Virus record (IMG/VR): IMGVR_UViG_3300033146_004398
Coordinates: 1-49,224 of that record
Source: a virus
Length of the DNA: 49,224 bases
Strand: one strand, 5' to 3'
The translations under genes and the position numbers were made by a program. Shown piece after piece: positions 8,132 to 15,147 of the stretch. Positions within the stretch are counted from its first letter, which is position 1, and each line of letters starts with the position of its first letter. The notes below the pieces were generated by a model, which saw only the letters and a program-made list of their open reading frames with translations, was not told the origin of the DNA and did not search any database.

Positions 8132-9167
8132 ATATACAAAGTTTGATTTCAATGACATTTTAATATGTCCAGCTATACAAACTAGAATACCTTCTAGGAA
8201 AGATATTGATATTCGTTATCCAGATGGAAATCTTCCATTAATTACCGCACCAATGGATACTGTTGTTTCTAGTGAAAATGAGCACCTTTTCATAAAAAAT
8301 AATATAATTTCGTGTTTACCAAGAGGAGAAAAAGGATCAGATAAAGCCATTGAATCATATTCATTAATAGATATGGCTAAATTATATCATTCTAGACAAC
8401 TTAAGAAACACCGAGGGTACTTAATAGATATTGCTAATGGTCACATCGATGATTTAGAAACTATCACTAGAGACATTAAGAATACACATGGTGATGATAT
8501 ATTTTTAATGGTTGGTAATATTGCTAATCCAAAAACATATACAATTTTATCAGAAGCAGGAGCAGATGCCATTAGGGTTGGTATAGGAAACGGCGGCGGT
8601 TGTCTTACCACCCAACAAACCGGTGTGGGATATCCAATGGCTTCTTTAATACAAGAATGTTATAAAGAATCTATGTCATTAGATTCACCAGCTAAAATAG
8701 TAGCAGATGGTGGAATGAAAGATTATTCAGATATAATAAAGGCATTAGCGCTTGGTGCAGATTACGTTATGTTAGGATCTATTTTTAATAAAGCGCTTGA
8801 ATCTTGTGGTGAAACATATGAAGCTAATAGAAAACATAATTCATGGACTGAACCCGGAGAAAAAGTTGATCAATATAATAATCATATATATGAACTATTT
8901 AAGAGTGGAGTATGTTTTTATAAAAAATTTAGGGGAATGTCTACTAAAGAGGTTCAAAAAAAATGGGGGAATCATTTAATTAAAACCTCAGAAGGAATTA
9001 CAAAAATGCATAAGGTTGAATATACACTAGATGGATGGGTTGAAAACTTAGAACATTATCTAAGATCAGCAATGAGCTATACCGATAGTAAAAATTTAAA
9101 AGAATTTGTTGGTGCATGTAATATAATTAATATATCAATGAATTCACATAATCGATTTAAAAAATAA
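8124..9167 (+). CDS. GMP reductase / IMP dehydrogenase family enzyme
   Basis: A 347-residue TIM-barrel oxidoreductase of the GuaB/GuaC family, acting on GMP or IMP with NAD(P)H. Visible signatures: ITAPMDTVV, the phosphate-binding GIGNGGG followed by catalytic C160 (GGGCLTTQQTGVGYP), VADGGM, GADYVMLGS, and a flap with FRGMSTKEV. TGVGYP after the catalytic cysteine and the lack of CBS domains favour GMP reductase over IMP dehydrogenase, but I would not exclude the latter. It would rebalance host guanine nucleotides during phage DNA synthesis. It overlaps the GroES gene by 8 bases and closes this operon; the non-coding RNA locus begins just downstream. Confidence 0.85.
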   Translation: MNKYTKFDFNDILICPAIQTRIPSRKDIDIRYPDGNLPLITAPMDTVVSSENEHLFIKNNIISCLPRGEKGSDKAIESYSLIDMAKLYHSRQLKKHRGYLIDIANGHIDDLETITRDIKNTHGDDIFLMVGNIANPKTYTILSEAGADAIRVGIGNGGGCLTTQQTGVGYPMASLIQECYKESMSLDSPAKIVADGGMKDYSDIIKALALGADYVMLGSIFNKALESCGETYEANRKHNSWTEPGEKVDQYNNHIYELFKSGVCFYKKFRGMSTKEVQKKWGNHLIKTSEGITKMHKVEYTLDGWVENLEHYLRSAMSYTDSKNLKEFVGACNIINISMNSHNRFKK

Positions 9168-9194
9168 AACTTTTTAAAAAAGTTTAGTATAATA
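9166..9194 (+). promoter_or_regulatory. ECF-type promoter element (AAAACT variant) before the RNA locus
   Basis: AAAACT at 9166-9171, 15 bases, then GTATAATA at 9187-9194: one mismatch to AAAACC in the upstream half, perfect downstream half and spacer. A hairpin-forming palindrome (9167-9185) overlaps it and could instead serve as a weak terminator for the gene upstream. Transcription would start near 9200, at the head of the structured RNA. Confidence 0.5.
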
Positions 9195-9200
9195 TATAAT

Positions 9201-9669
9201 TAAACAAACAAAGGCACCTGTATTACAGACCTTTATGTTCTTTGAAATAGTGGAAGGCGTTTGAACTCGACGGAGGAATAGCGTTGGTGTATGCCAGAAA
9301 CATAGATTCGTTGAGTCTATAATGGATAGAAATAAGTCGTCGGACTACAGAAACCCGAAGGGGACCTTAATCAAATGATTAAGCTGAATTAACTTAGCAG
9401 TTAAATTTCTAGTATTTGGTTTTAGATCTGAAAACAGATCAGCACATCACTTGTAGGTAAATAAATAAATCCTACTTTATGGCCGAACAAGCTTTTTTCG
9501 TGGGCTAAGGCGGTCTTATAGTCTATAGCAGACATGTCAATGAGTATAATGAGTACAAGTTATATTTAAGACAAATAATGGCGGTTATTATAAGATGCAG
9601 TGAATATCGACAGCGATGACTAAATTAAAGGTAATTCTTAAATCCTTTTACACCATCTTCCACTTTTTT
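9201..9669 (+). ncRNA. Large structured non-coding RNA of unassigned class
   Basis: About 470 bases without a protein frame, less AT-rich than its surroundings. Long-range pairing: 9249-9256 (AGUGGAAG) with 9657-9664 (CUUCCACU), and 9285-9291 (UGGUGUA) with 9649-9655 (UACACCA). Local hairpins: 9210-9214/9230-9234, enclosing 9218-9221/9225-9228; 9302-9309/9313-9320; 9354-9356/9360-9362; 9366-9372/9377-9383; 9389-9393/9400-9404; 9425-9430/9435-9440; 9453-9457/9471-9475; 9481-9485/9511-9515; 9521-9524/9530-9533; 9574-9578/9585-9589. A run of six T follows the closing helix at 9664-9669. Some 5' stretches (UCGACGG, GGUGUAUGCC) recall tmRNA, but there is no T-arm and no plausible tag frame ending in Ala. 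Pairings were found by eye and not energy-checked. Confidence 0.7.
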
Positions 9670-9682
9670 AAATACTACTAGC

Positions 9683-9802
9683 ATGAAAAAATCTAACTTC
9701 AGAAGACTTCTTAAATTTGCTAGACAATGGGATACTTTTAATTTCAAACAATATAGAAAATATTTAGATGCAAAATCTAAATGGAAAACTAAAATGAATT
9801 AA
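9683..9802 (+). CDS. 39-residue basic protein of unknown function
   Basis: ATG at 9683 to TAA at 9800-9802. The peptide begins MKKSNFRRLLKFARQWDTF and is rich in Lys, Arg and aromatic residues, with a net positive charge of roughly ten. It starts 14 bases after the T-run ending the structured RNA and its stop overlaps the stop of the convergent kinase-like gene by four bases, a compact arrangement that supports a real gene. It might be expressed from the same promoter as the RNA. It could bind nucleic acid, even that RNA; nothing in the sequence proves this. Confidence 0.45.
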   Translation: MKKSNFRRLLKFARQWDTFNFKQYRKYLDAKSKWKTKMN

Positions 9803-11049
9803 GCAGTTTTTTTAAATTCTATAGCTACTCCCATTTTAGATACACTTGCACTTTTACCCGCTTTTAATTCCTTTAGTATTTTTCTCATATCTTCTACTTC
9901 AATAGTTCTCGGTTCGGTTTTACCACCTTCTATCCAACGATTAAATGTTACTTTACCATTATCTTTATTTTGTGACAAACTCTTAAAATTTAATGCATCG
10001 GTTGATGTCCACCCCTTTACATATATAGAATATTTATACTTATTATTGCCAGTGATTACAAATATCGAATTTGATTTACTGTTATCTTTTTTAATAGTTA
10101 TGCTTTTACCACCAGAACTCCAAAACTTAGCTTCTTGTTTATTCTTAGAGGATTCATTTAGCACTGCTTCGTTTATAACAATATCTTTGAACTTATCCAA
10201 ATAAACTATTCTATCTGAATCTATATTTATTAATTGCATATTTGGTGTTATGTATTTATCTTTAACTTTAATATAGTGTACATCATTGTCCTTTATACCT
10301 AAATCACTTATGAAACTATCAATAAACTCATCATCGTCTATGCTCTTAGATAATAAATCCTTTAATCCATTCTTTGTTAATTTAGTTGATGGATCACCTT
10401 TATTCTCATCAGGTTTTTGTTTTGTTGCCTCATACTTCCATAAATATTGTTCAAATGCTTTAGTTGGATCTCTCCAATTAGGGTCTTTTTTACCTACTTT
10501 ATTTCTACCAACTATATTTTTAATTAACATATATATTGGTGCATGTAAAAGTATATTATGTTTAATATTTGGAACGTAATTCAAAATATCATTAGTGACA
10601 TCATCAAAAATTACCTTATTCCACTTACCGGTCTTAAACTCCTGTGCCATATACCAAGCAGCAGCGTTTGCAGTAGGACCAGCAACATATTCATTTTCCT
10701 TTGGGTTTGGTGGTACATCTTTACCGTCCTTTCTATATAAACCAGACACAATCCCAAAATCATGACCCTTTGCCCAATCTCTAATACTTGGTGGGTCAAA
10801 CGCCAATCTCCTTTCTTCATTTTCAGGAGAATAACCATTAAAATCATCTGATGCAATAATAACCCATTGATTGGGGTCTGTTGCTTTATGAAAAGGGATT
10901 GCGTTTAATTTCTTACTTACCCATGATTTACCAGCAGATGATGTTCCATCTATTAATATAGTAGATTTAGTATCCGATTTTTTATTTTTTACAAGAGAAT
11001 CTTCATTTAAGATCTTCCATTCTTTAAATGGTTTAATATAAGTAAGCAT
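9799..11049 (-). CDS. CPT-like P-loop kinase with capsid-targeting-like leader
   Basis: 416 residues. A P-loop, ILIDGTSSAGKSW (G35-S42), with the GTSSAGKS form typical of chloramphenicol-phosphotransferase-like kinases, is followed by IIASDDFNGY, matching the substrate-side acidic motif of that family, and VIFDDV as a likely Walker B. The N-terminus, MLTYIKPFKEWKILNED, has the shared aromatic leader and an LNE site (cut after E16). A second LNE lies near residue 298, before a separate C-terminal domain of about 115 residues that I do not recognise. The gene lies in a late-strand block directly after a small membrane peptide. I infer a kinase delivered with the virion; its substrate could be a small molecule, nucleotide or protein. 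Confidence 0.65.
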   Translation of the reverse strand: MLTYIKPFKEWKILNEDSLVKNKKSDTKSTILIDGTSSAGKSWVSKKLNAIPFHKATDPNQWVIIASDDFNGYSPENEERRLAFDPPSIRDWAKGHDFGIVSGLYRKDGKDVPPNPKENEYVAGPTANAAAWYMAQEFKTGKWNKVIFDDVTNDILNYVPNIKHNILLHAPIYMLIKNIVGRNKVGKKDPNWRDPTKAFEQYLWKYEATKQKPDENKGDPSTKLTKNGLKDLLSKSIDDDEFIDSFISDLGIKDNDVHYIKVKDKYITPNMQLINIDSDRIVYLDKFKDIVINEAVLNESSKNKQEAKFWSSGGKSITIKKDNSKSNSIFVITGNNKYKYSIYVKGWTSTDALNFKSLSQNKDNGKVTFNRWIEGGKTEPRTIEVEDMRKILKELKAGKSASVSKMGVAIEFKKTA

Positions 11050-11055
11050 TCTTCA

Positions 11056-11154
11056 TCACTTATTTTTTATGAATAAAATAGTAAACATATCATAGAATGC
11101 AGATATAATAGTTGCGAAATATCCAAGTGTAACTAATAATAATATTTTAATCAT
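11056..11154 (-). CDS. 32-residue single-pass membrane peptide
   Basis: ATG at 11154-11152, TGA at 11058-11056, six bases before the start codon of the kinase-like gene. The peptide begins MIKILLLVTLGYFATIISAF, one hydrophobic helix, with a KNK tail. A TATAAATA late box lies 15 bases upstream on the same strand, which supports expression and would serve both genes. The size and charge pattern would fit a small membrane or lysis-associated peptide; function unknown. Confidence 0.45.
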   Translation of the reverse strand: MIKILLLVTLGYFATIISAFYDMFTILFIKNK

Positions 11155-11168
11155 AGTGTATATAATAT

Positions 11169-11176
11169 TATTTATA
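11169..11176 (-). promoter_or_regulatory. T4-like late promoter box TATAAATA
   Basis: TATTTATA on the + strand, hence TATAAATA on the - strand, 15 bases before the membrane-peptide start at 11154. It abuts the hairpin at 11176-11207, so the sheath transcript ends and the next late transcript begins in the same short gap. Confidence 0.5.
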
Positions 11177-11207
11177 TTAAAAAAGGAACCGTAGTTCCCT
11201 TTTTAAT
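11176..11207. terminator. Hairpin terminator after the tail sheath gene
   Basis: Two 14-base arms (11176-11189 and 11194-11207) with one mismatch around a four-base loop CGTA. The stem core is GGAAC/GTTCC flanked by A and T runs, so a U-tract is made in either direction. It lies 22 bases beyond the sheath stop codon, the position of an intrinsic terminator for that - strand gene. Confidence 0.75.
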
Positions 11208-11229
11208 AATTAGATCTATAAAACAATCT

Positions 11230-14190
11230 TTAGAAGCTAGGTGTAAATCCTGTGGATTCAGAACTAAGTCCTCCACCGGCTCTAGTAATAGTAATTCTAT
11301 TAATGAATTTATGTATACCTCTTGGGAAGTCTACTTTAATATCAATTATAGCAGTATTTGCTTCTATTACTTCATTTGGATTATTTTCACTATCGAACTG
11401 AACACTATATGAAGCTAATCCTCTAGCATTTACAACTGCATCTAAATAATTTTCAACAATTGTTCTAACTCTCAATCTAGTAATTTCATCATTGAAGTCG
11501 AATAAGAAGTTTATTAATATCTGCTCTATATCACGTTCTATAGTAGATAAGTTATCTCTAACATGTGCATTGTTTAATGCTGAACTAACTCGTTGATAAG
11601 CAGTATTGTTACTAAATATAGTAATTCCAAATCCTCGTCTTTTAACTATTAAGTTATGTCCAACTGGTTCTAGGTAATCTCTATCTTGATTAGATAATTC
11701 ATATTCTAATCCAACTACTTCTGGATCTGTTATAATTGCTCTTTTACCACCAGTTATTAAAAATGGAGTTCCATTCTTAAACTTTTTAACATATGCATTT
11801 GATACATACGCCGCTGGTGGAACAGATTTAGTTTTACCACCTTCTCGTATTAACATATTTGGCATAACAAAATATTCATATGAAGATTGTGGTACTCCTT
11901 TTATGTCTTGATCTCCAAATTTAAATGTAAATTCTGGATTTAAACTTAAATCTCCACCTTCAGAAATATATTTAGTTGAAACTAATTTATTAACAACGTC
12001 TATGAAGCTTGGATCAACTGATTTTTCAAATTGCTCAAATGATGGATCATTTAATATTGCCATTACTTTTCCATTAAGAGCAGCTAAATAACCTAAATGG
12101 TATTTAGAAGATTGTGATAGGTCACCTTCATATGAATCAACAATGTATCTATAATCAATTGTTTCTCTATCGGATAATGCTGCTGGAATTGCAGTATAAT
12201 CAAATAGATATTGAAGTATTTCTTTTTGTCTTTTAGATGTTCCATTTGGAAGTAATTCACCTCTTAACTTAAATCCTTTTAGATATTGTCCTTTTAATGT
12301 TTCAACGAAATTATAAATTCCTTTATATACTGATAGTGTATTTCCAGTTACGTCTAATCCATCTACTTCTTCAATACTTGGTACCATTGTGGTAATTGTA
12401 TATTGTAATCTATATGGACTTAATTCTTCAGTTGAACTTACAGATATAATTTTAAGAAGCCTAGGTCTAGTATCTCCTGATAATCTAGCTTTGATATAAT
12501 GGTTTACTTTTATAAATTCATCTATTTCTGCTTTTTCAACAGTGTTTGTTGTGTTTATACCAAGGACTACTACATTTGGTTGTTGAACGTCAAAATCTGT
12601 AAAATAATCAGTATCTGTTAAATCAAATATCTTTTTAAAGTCTGATCCTGCTGCTAAATTATATTTAACAAAGAAGTTAGTTGGTACTGCTGTTTCATTA
12701 TATTTATTAACATCTTCTCTATTTAGTAAACTTATATCTTGATAAGTATAAAGCTTAATATATGAATAATCGGTACCTGTTCCTAGATTATCTTTAAATC
12801 CATCTTCTATTTTGGTATAATATGTATTTACTATACCATCTACTGTTGTATCTCCAGTTCTTAAAAATCCATTAGTGAATGCTTTATACAAATTACTTCC
12901 TTCGAATGCAATTAAATAGTTTCCTGCGCCAGCTGTCCATTCTACTATATCATCTACTCCAACTCCAGAAAAATCATTTTCGGCTAGTGTTAAATCTATT
13001 TTATATACTAATTCAGAATCAGCGGCTCTACTATAACTTAGTGTATCTATTAATGGTGTTGGATCAGCAACTGTTACACCATCGGGTTCAACACCCCCAG
13101 TATCTATTGTATATTGATCATCTCCATTTAATTCGTCATATCCATATCCAACTATATCTACTCTATGCGTTCCCATGCTTATATCATTGAAGGTGGTGTC
13201 TTCTAAATCTATTAGATCTAATTTATCTCTATCTAATGCACATAATAGACCGGTAGTAGCAAATAATCTATTTACTATTGTGTCAAGTGATGCGTTAGTT
13301 CCACTTTGATCTGTAAAGTCTGGTATTAAGCATCCAGTTACTCTAGCAATAGCTTTTACTTCTTGTAGTGCTACAAATGCTGATACTTCATCTGTCTTTA
13401 ATCCACTTTCATCAAAAAATTGACTGAATACAGGATCTTTAGATAATCTTAGATTATTAGACCAATCTCCTTCTACCATTATAACTTCTACGAAATAATC
13501 AGATATAAAATCATCAGGACTTACAAAATTTGGAAAATCAATTCCTTCTCCAAAGCTTGCGTACCATTCTCTAGCAGTTACGTCAAATCCAGTAACACCT
13601 GCTTTTCTAACCCATGTTGTCATATTTAATTTACCCGTATTGCAAAAACTTAATATTTTATTAGATGCTATCGTTGCGTTTCCAAATGAGCTAGGGTTTA
13701 ATATATAATCGTCTCCAAGTGCTAAATTTTTAGATCTATTTAAACTTTCATCATCGGCAAACCAAAGTTTCCTTCTATTGAAGAATTCTACCATTGGATA
13801 TTTATATGGTTCATTATCTTCGTTTGTTGAGGACGCCTCTGTGTTAAACGTTGTAAATACTGCTTGATCTTCATTTGCTACCACATCGGTATCTGTGTCT
13901 AATGGAAGCACATTCATAGCAAAAATTGGTCCTTCTCTTAATGCTACTTCTATTGTTCTATGGAAATAACTACCTTGTTTTTCTAATTGTGTATCCTTTT
14001 CTCCATAAACTGCAACCATTGTTCTAAGATCATTTATTAATACTATTGTATTAAAAGGACCTTTTCTGCTTGATCCTATTATCAATCTACCTGTTGTTAA
14101 GGGTAGGGATAAACCTTGACTTTGGTCTATTTCTACTGTATATACGCCAGATGATTTAAAATTATTTAGATTTAATACTTGTTCGGCCAT
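11230..14190 (-). CDS. 18: Contractile tail sheath protein, gp18-like
   Basis: 986-residue tail sheath protein whose subunits stack around the tail tube and contract during injection. The N-terminus (SGVYTVEIDQSQGL, then GRLIIGSSRKGPFNT and LINDLRTMVAVYGE) and C-terminus (RVRTIVENYLDAVV, then FPRGIHKFINRITIT) fit the conserved halves of T4-type sheaths, including the strand-exchange ends. T4 gp18 has 659 residues; the extra 300 or so fall in the middle (roughly residues 100-620), the surface-exposed insertion region. A GATAAATA late box precedes it and a strong hairpin follows. Function sure from both ends; the insertion is the unusual part. Confidence 0.85.
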   Translation of the reverse strand: MAEQVLNLNNFKSSGVYTVEIDQSQGLSLPLTTGRLIIGSSRKGPFNTIVLINDLRTMVAVYGEKDTQLEKQGSYFHRTIEVALREGPIFAMNVLPLDTDTDVVANEDQAVFTTFNTEASSTNEDNEPYKYPMVEFFNRRKLWFADDESLNRSKNLALGDDYILNPSSFGNATIASNKILSFCNTGKLNMTTWVRKAGVTGFDVTAREWYASFGEGIDFPNFVSPDDFISDYFVEVIMVEGDWSNNLRLSKDPVFSQFFDESGLKTDEVSAFVALQEVKAIARVTGCLIPDFTDQSGTNASLDTIVNRLFATTGLLCALDRDKLDLIDLEDTTFNDISMGTHRVDIVGYGYDELNGDDQYTIDTGGVEPDGVTVADPTPLIDTLSYSRAADSELVYKIDLTLAENDFSGVGVDDIVEWTAGAGNYLIAFEGSNLYKAFTNGFLRTGDTTVDGIVNTYYTKIEDGFKDNLGTGTDYSYIKLYTYQDISLLNREDVNKYNETAVPTNFFVKYNLAAGSDFKKIFDLTDTDYFTDFDVQQPNVVVLGINTTNTVEKAEIDEFIKVNHYIKARLSGDTRPRLLKIISVSSTEELSPYRLQYTITTMVPSIEEVDGLDVTGNTLSVYKGIYNFVETLKGQYLKGFKLRGELLPNGTSKRQKEILQYLFDYTAIPAALSDRETIDYRYIVDSYEGDLSQSSKYHLGYLAALNGKVMAILNDPSFEQFEKSVDPSFIDVVNKLVSTKYISEGGDLSLNPEFTFKFGDQDIKGVPQSSYEYFVMPNMLIREGGKTKSVPPAAYVSNAYVKKFKNGTPFLITGGKRAIITDPEVVGLEYELSNQDRDYLEPVGHNLIVKRRGFGITIFSNNTAYQRVSSALNNAHVRDNLSTIERDIEQILINFLFDFNDEITRLRVRTIVENYLDAVVNARGLASYSVQFDSENNPNEVIEANTAIIDIKVDFPRGIHKFINRITITRAGGGLSSESTGFTPSF

Positions 14191-14211
14191 TTCTGATACT
14201 ATATTTTTAAT

Positions 14212-14219
14212 TATTTATC
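14212..14219 (-). promoter_or_regulatory. T4-like late promoter box GATAAATA for the sheath gene
   Basis: TATTTATC on the + strand, GATAAATA on the - strand, about 21 bases before the sheath start codon. It is in the same position as the boxes before other virion genes. Confidence 0.55.
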
Positions 14220-14257
14220 CCCCAATGTTACTAATAAAACTAAAAACACAAAAAAAT

Positions 14258-14285
14258 AAACCTTTTGCAAATAATCAGTAGAATA
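14258..14285 (+). promoter_or_regulatory. ECF-type promoter element AAACC-N15-GTAGAATA
   Basis: AAACC at 14258-14262, 15 bases, then GTAGAATA at 14278-14285, 27 bases before the dUTPase start at 14313. Its position rules out the upstream in-frame ATG at 14265, which would lie inside the promoter. Confidence 0.6.
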
Positions 14286-14312
14286 ATATATAAAAATAAA
14301 CAAATAAATAGC

Positions 14313-14777
14313 ATGGCAAATAGTGATAATAAATGTGCAGACTTAGAGGTTAAAGATCATCATATTGATTCAAGCGATTCTCTAGGATTAATATATAATA
14401 AACAAATTGAATTACAAAAGAAACTAGGATTCGATTTTAAAGATTGGAATTTAAAACAAATATCTGATTTTTGGTTAGCAAACAAGCATGCAATGAGCGA
14501 CGAACTCAACGAAATGTTTGATGCACTTGGTGGAATAAATGAAGGAATAGGTTCTGCAGCATGGAAATATTGGAAAAAAGATAATATAAAAGCGAAATCC
14601 ATGAAAATATCCGATTTATCAGAATCTGATAGACTTGAATTATTTTATGAATGGATAGATGGGCTTCATTTTTATATGAATTTTGCTATATCAATAGGAA
14701 TGACTAGTAAAGACATAGTGAACTTATATATTGCTAAAAATGAAGAAAATCATAATAGGCAAAAAAGAGGTTATTAA
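14313..14777 (+). CDS. 56: All-alpha dCTPase/dUTPase, gp56-like
   Basis: A 154-residue enzyme of the dimeric dUTPase / MazG-like fold that hydrolyses dUTP and possibly dCTP to the monophosphate. The metal-binding helix shows SDELNEMFDAL (E64, E67, D70), followed by AWKYWKK, then EWIDGLHF (E113, D116) and finally the YIAKNEENHNRQKRGY signature at the C-terminus, all in family order. T4 gp56 belongs to this family and removes dCTP so that modified cytosine is used. The start at 14313 was chosen because the earlier ATG overlaps a promoter. dCMP produced here would feed the dCMP-using enzymes at 24834 and 25934. Confidence 0.8.
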   Translation: MANSDNKCADLEVKDHHIDSSDSLGLIYNKQIELQKKLGFDFKDWNLKQISDFWLANKHAMSDELNEMFDALGGINEGIGSAAWKYWKKDNIKAKSMKISDLSESDRLELFYEWIDGLHFYMNFAISIGMTSKDIVNLYIAKNEENHNRQKRGY

Positions 14778-14780
14778 AAT

Positions 14781-14888
14781 ATGGAAGATATTAAATATGT
14801 TTTTATTGTTATTGGTATCATAATTTTTGCCATAGGTGTTGTTGCTTGGAAGTGGAAAAGAAACCAAAATAAAATGTTAAAAAAATAA
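14781..14888 (+). CDS. 35-residue single-pass membrane protein
   Basis: ATG at 14781, TAA at 14886-14888. One hydrophobic helix (about residues 6-23, with the stretch FIVIGIIIFAIGVVAW) followed by a positively charged tail ending KMLKK; by the positive-inside rule the C-terminus would be in the cytoplasm. It starts three bases after the dUTPase stop and ends seven bases before the next gene, so the tight packing supports it. Function unknown. Confidence 0.5.
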   Translation: MEDIKYVFIVIGIIIFAIGVVAWKWKRNQNKMLKK

Positions 14889-14895
14889 AAAGAAT

Positions 14896-15147
14896 ATGAA
14901 TATAGTAGACGATAAAAATAATGGAAAGCCTGCTTCTCCACAAAGTGGAGTTACTGCAGAAATGTTAAAAGAAGCAGAAGATGTTAAATGTGAAAAATGT
15001 CAATGTGAGGTTTTTGAAGAAAAAATGATAATAAAAAAAGTATCAAAATTTCTAACTGGATCTACACAAGACAGTATAGCTCCAATGCCAATTATAGCAT
15101 GTGCAAATTGTAATAATATAAATGAAATATTTAAACCTAATATTTAA
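14896..15147 (+). CDS. Small zinc-ribbon protein
   Basis: 83 residues with two cysteine pairs, CEKC and CANC, about 35 residues apart, as in a zinc ribbon (a further Cys follows the first pair in CEKCQC). The first 25 residues look disordered. Its last base overlaps the first base of the DNA polymerase gene, so the two are translationally linked. A role in transcription or replication is plausible for a phage zinc ribbon in this place, but not shown. Confidence 0.6.
   Translation: MNIVDDKNNGKPASPQSGVTAEMLKEAEDVKCEKCQCEVFEEKMIIKKVSKFLTGSTQDSIAPMPIIACANCNNINEIFKPNI

Noticed and set aside
9249-9669. tmRNA gene
   Set aside because: UCGACGG and GGUGUAUGCC near the 5' end and a 7-8 bp end-to-end helix recall tmRNA, but the inner helix lies directly against the closing helix on the 3' side, leaving no room for a T-arm, and no frame gives a tag ending in Ala-Ala or similar. 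There is also no encoded CCA.
9201-9669. Group I or group II intron, or RNase P RNA
   Set aside because: I could not find the conserved group I P/Q/R/S core, a group II domain V hairpin, or the RNase P words GAGGAAAGUCC and ACAGAANCCGG. The flanks are separate genes, not split exons.
12879-13190. 103-codon frame on the + strand inside the tail sheath gene
   Set aside because: Leu/His/Tyr-rich shadow frame complementary to the sheath coding sequence, with no leader or motif.
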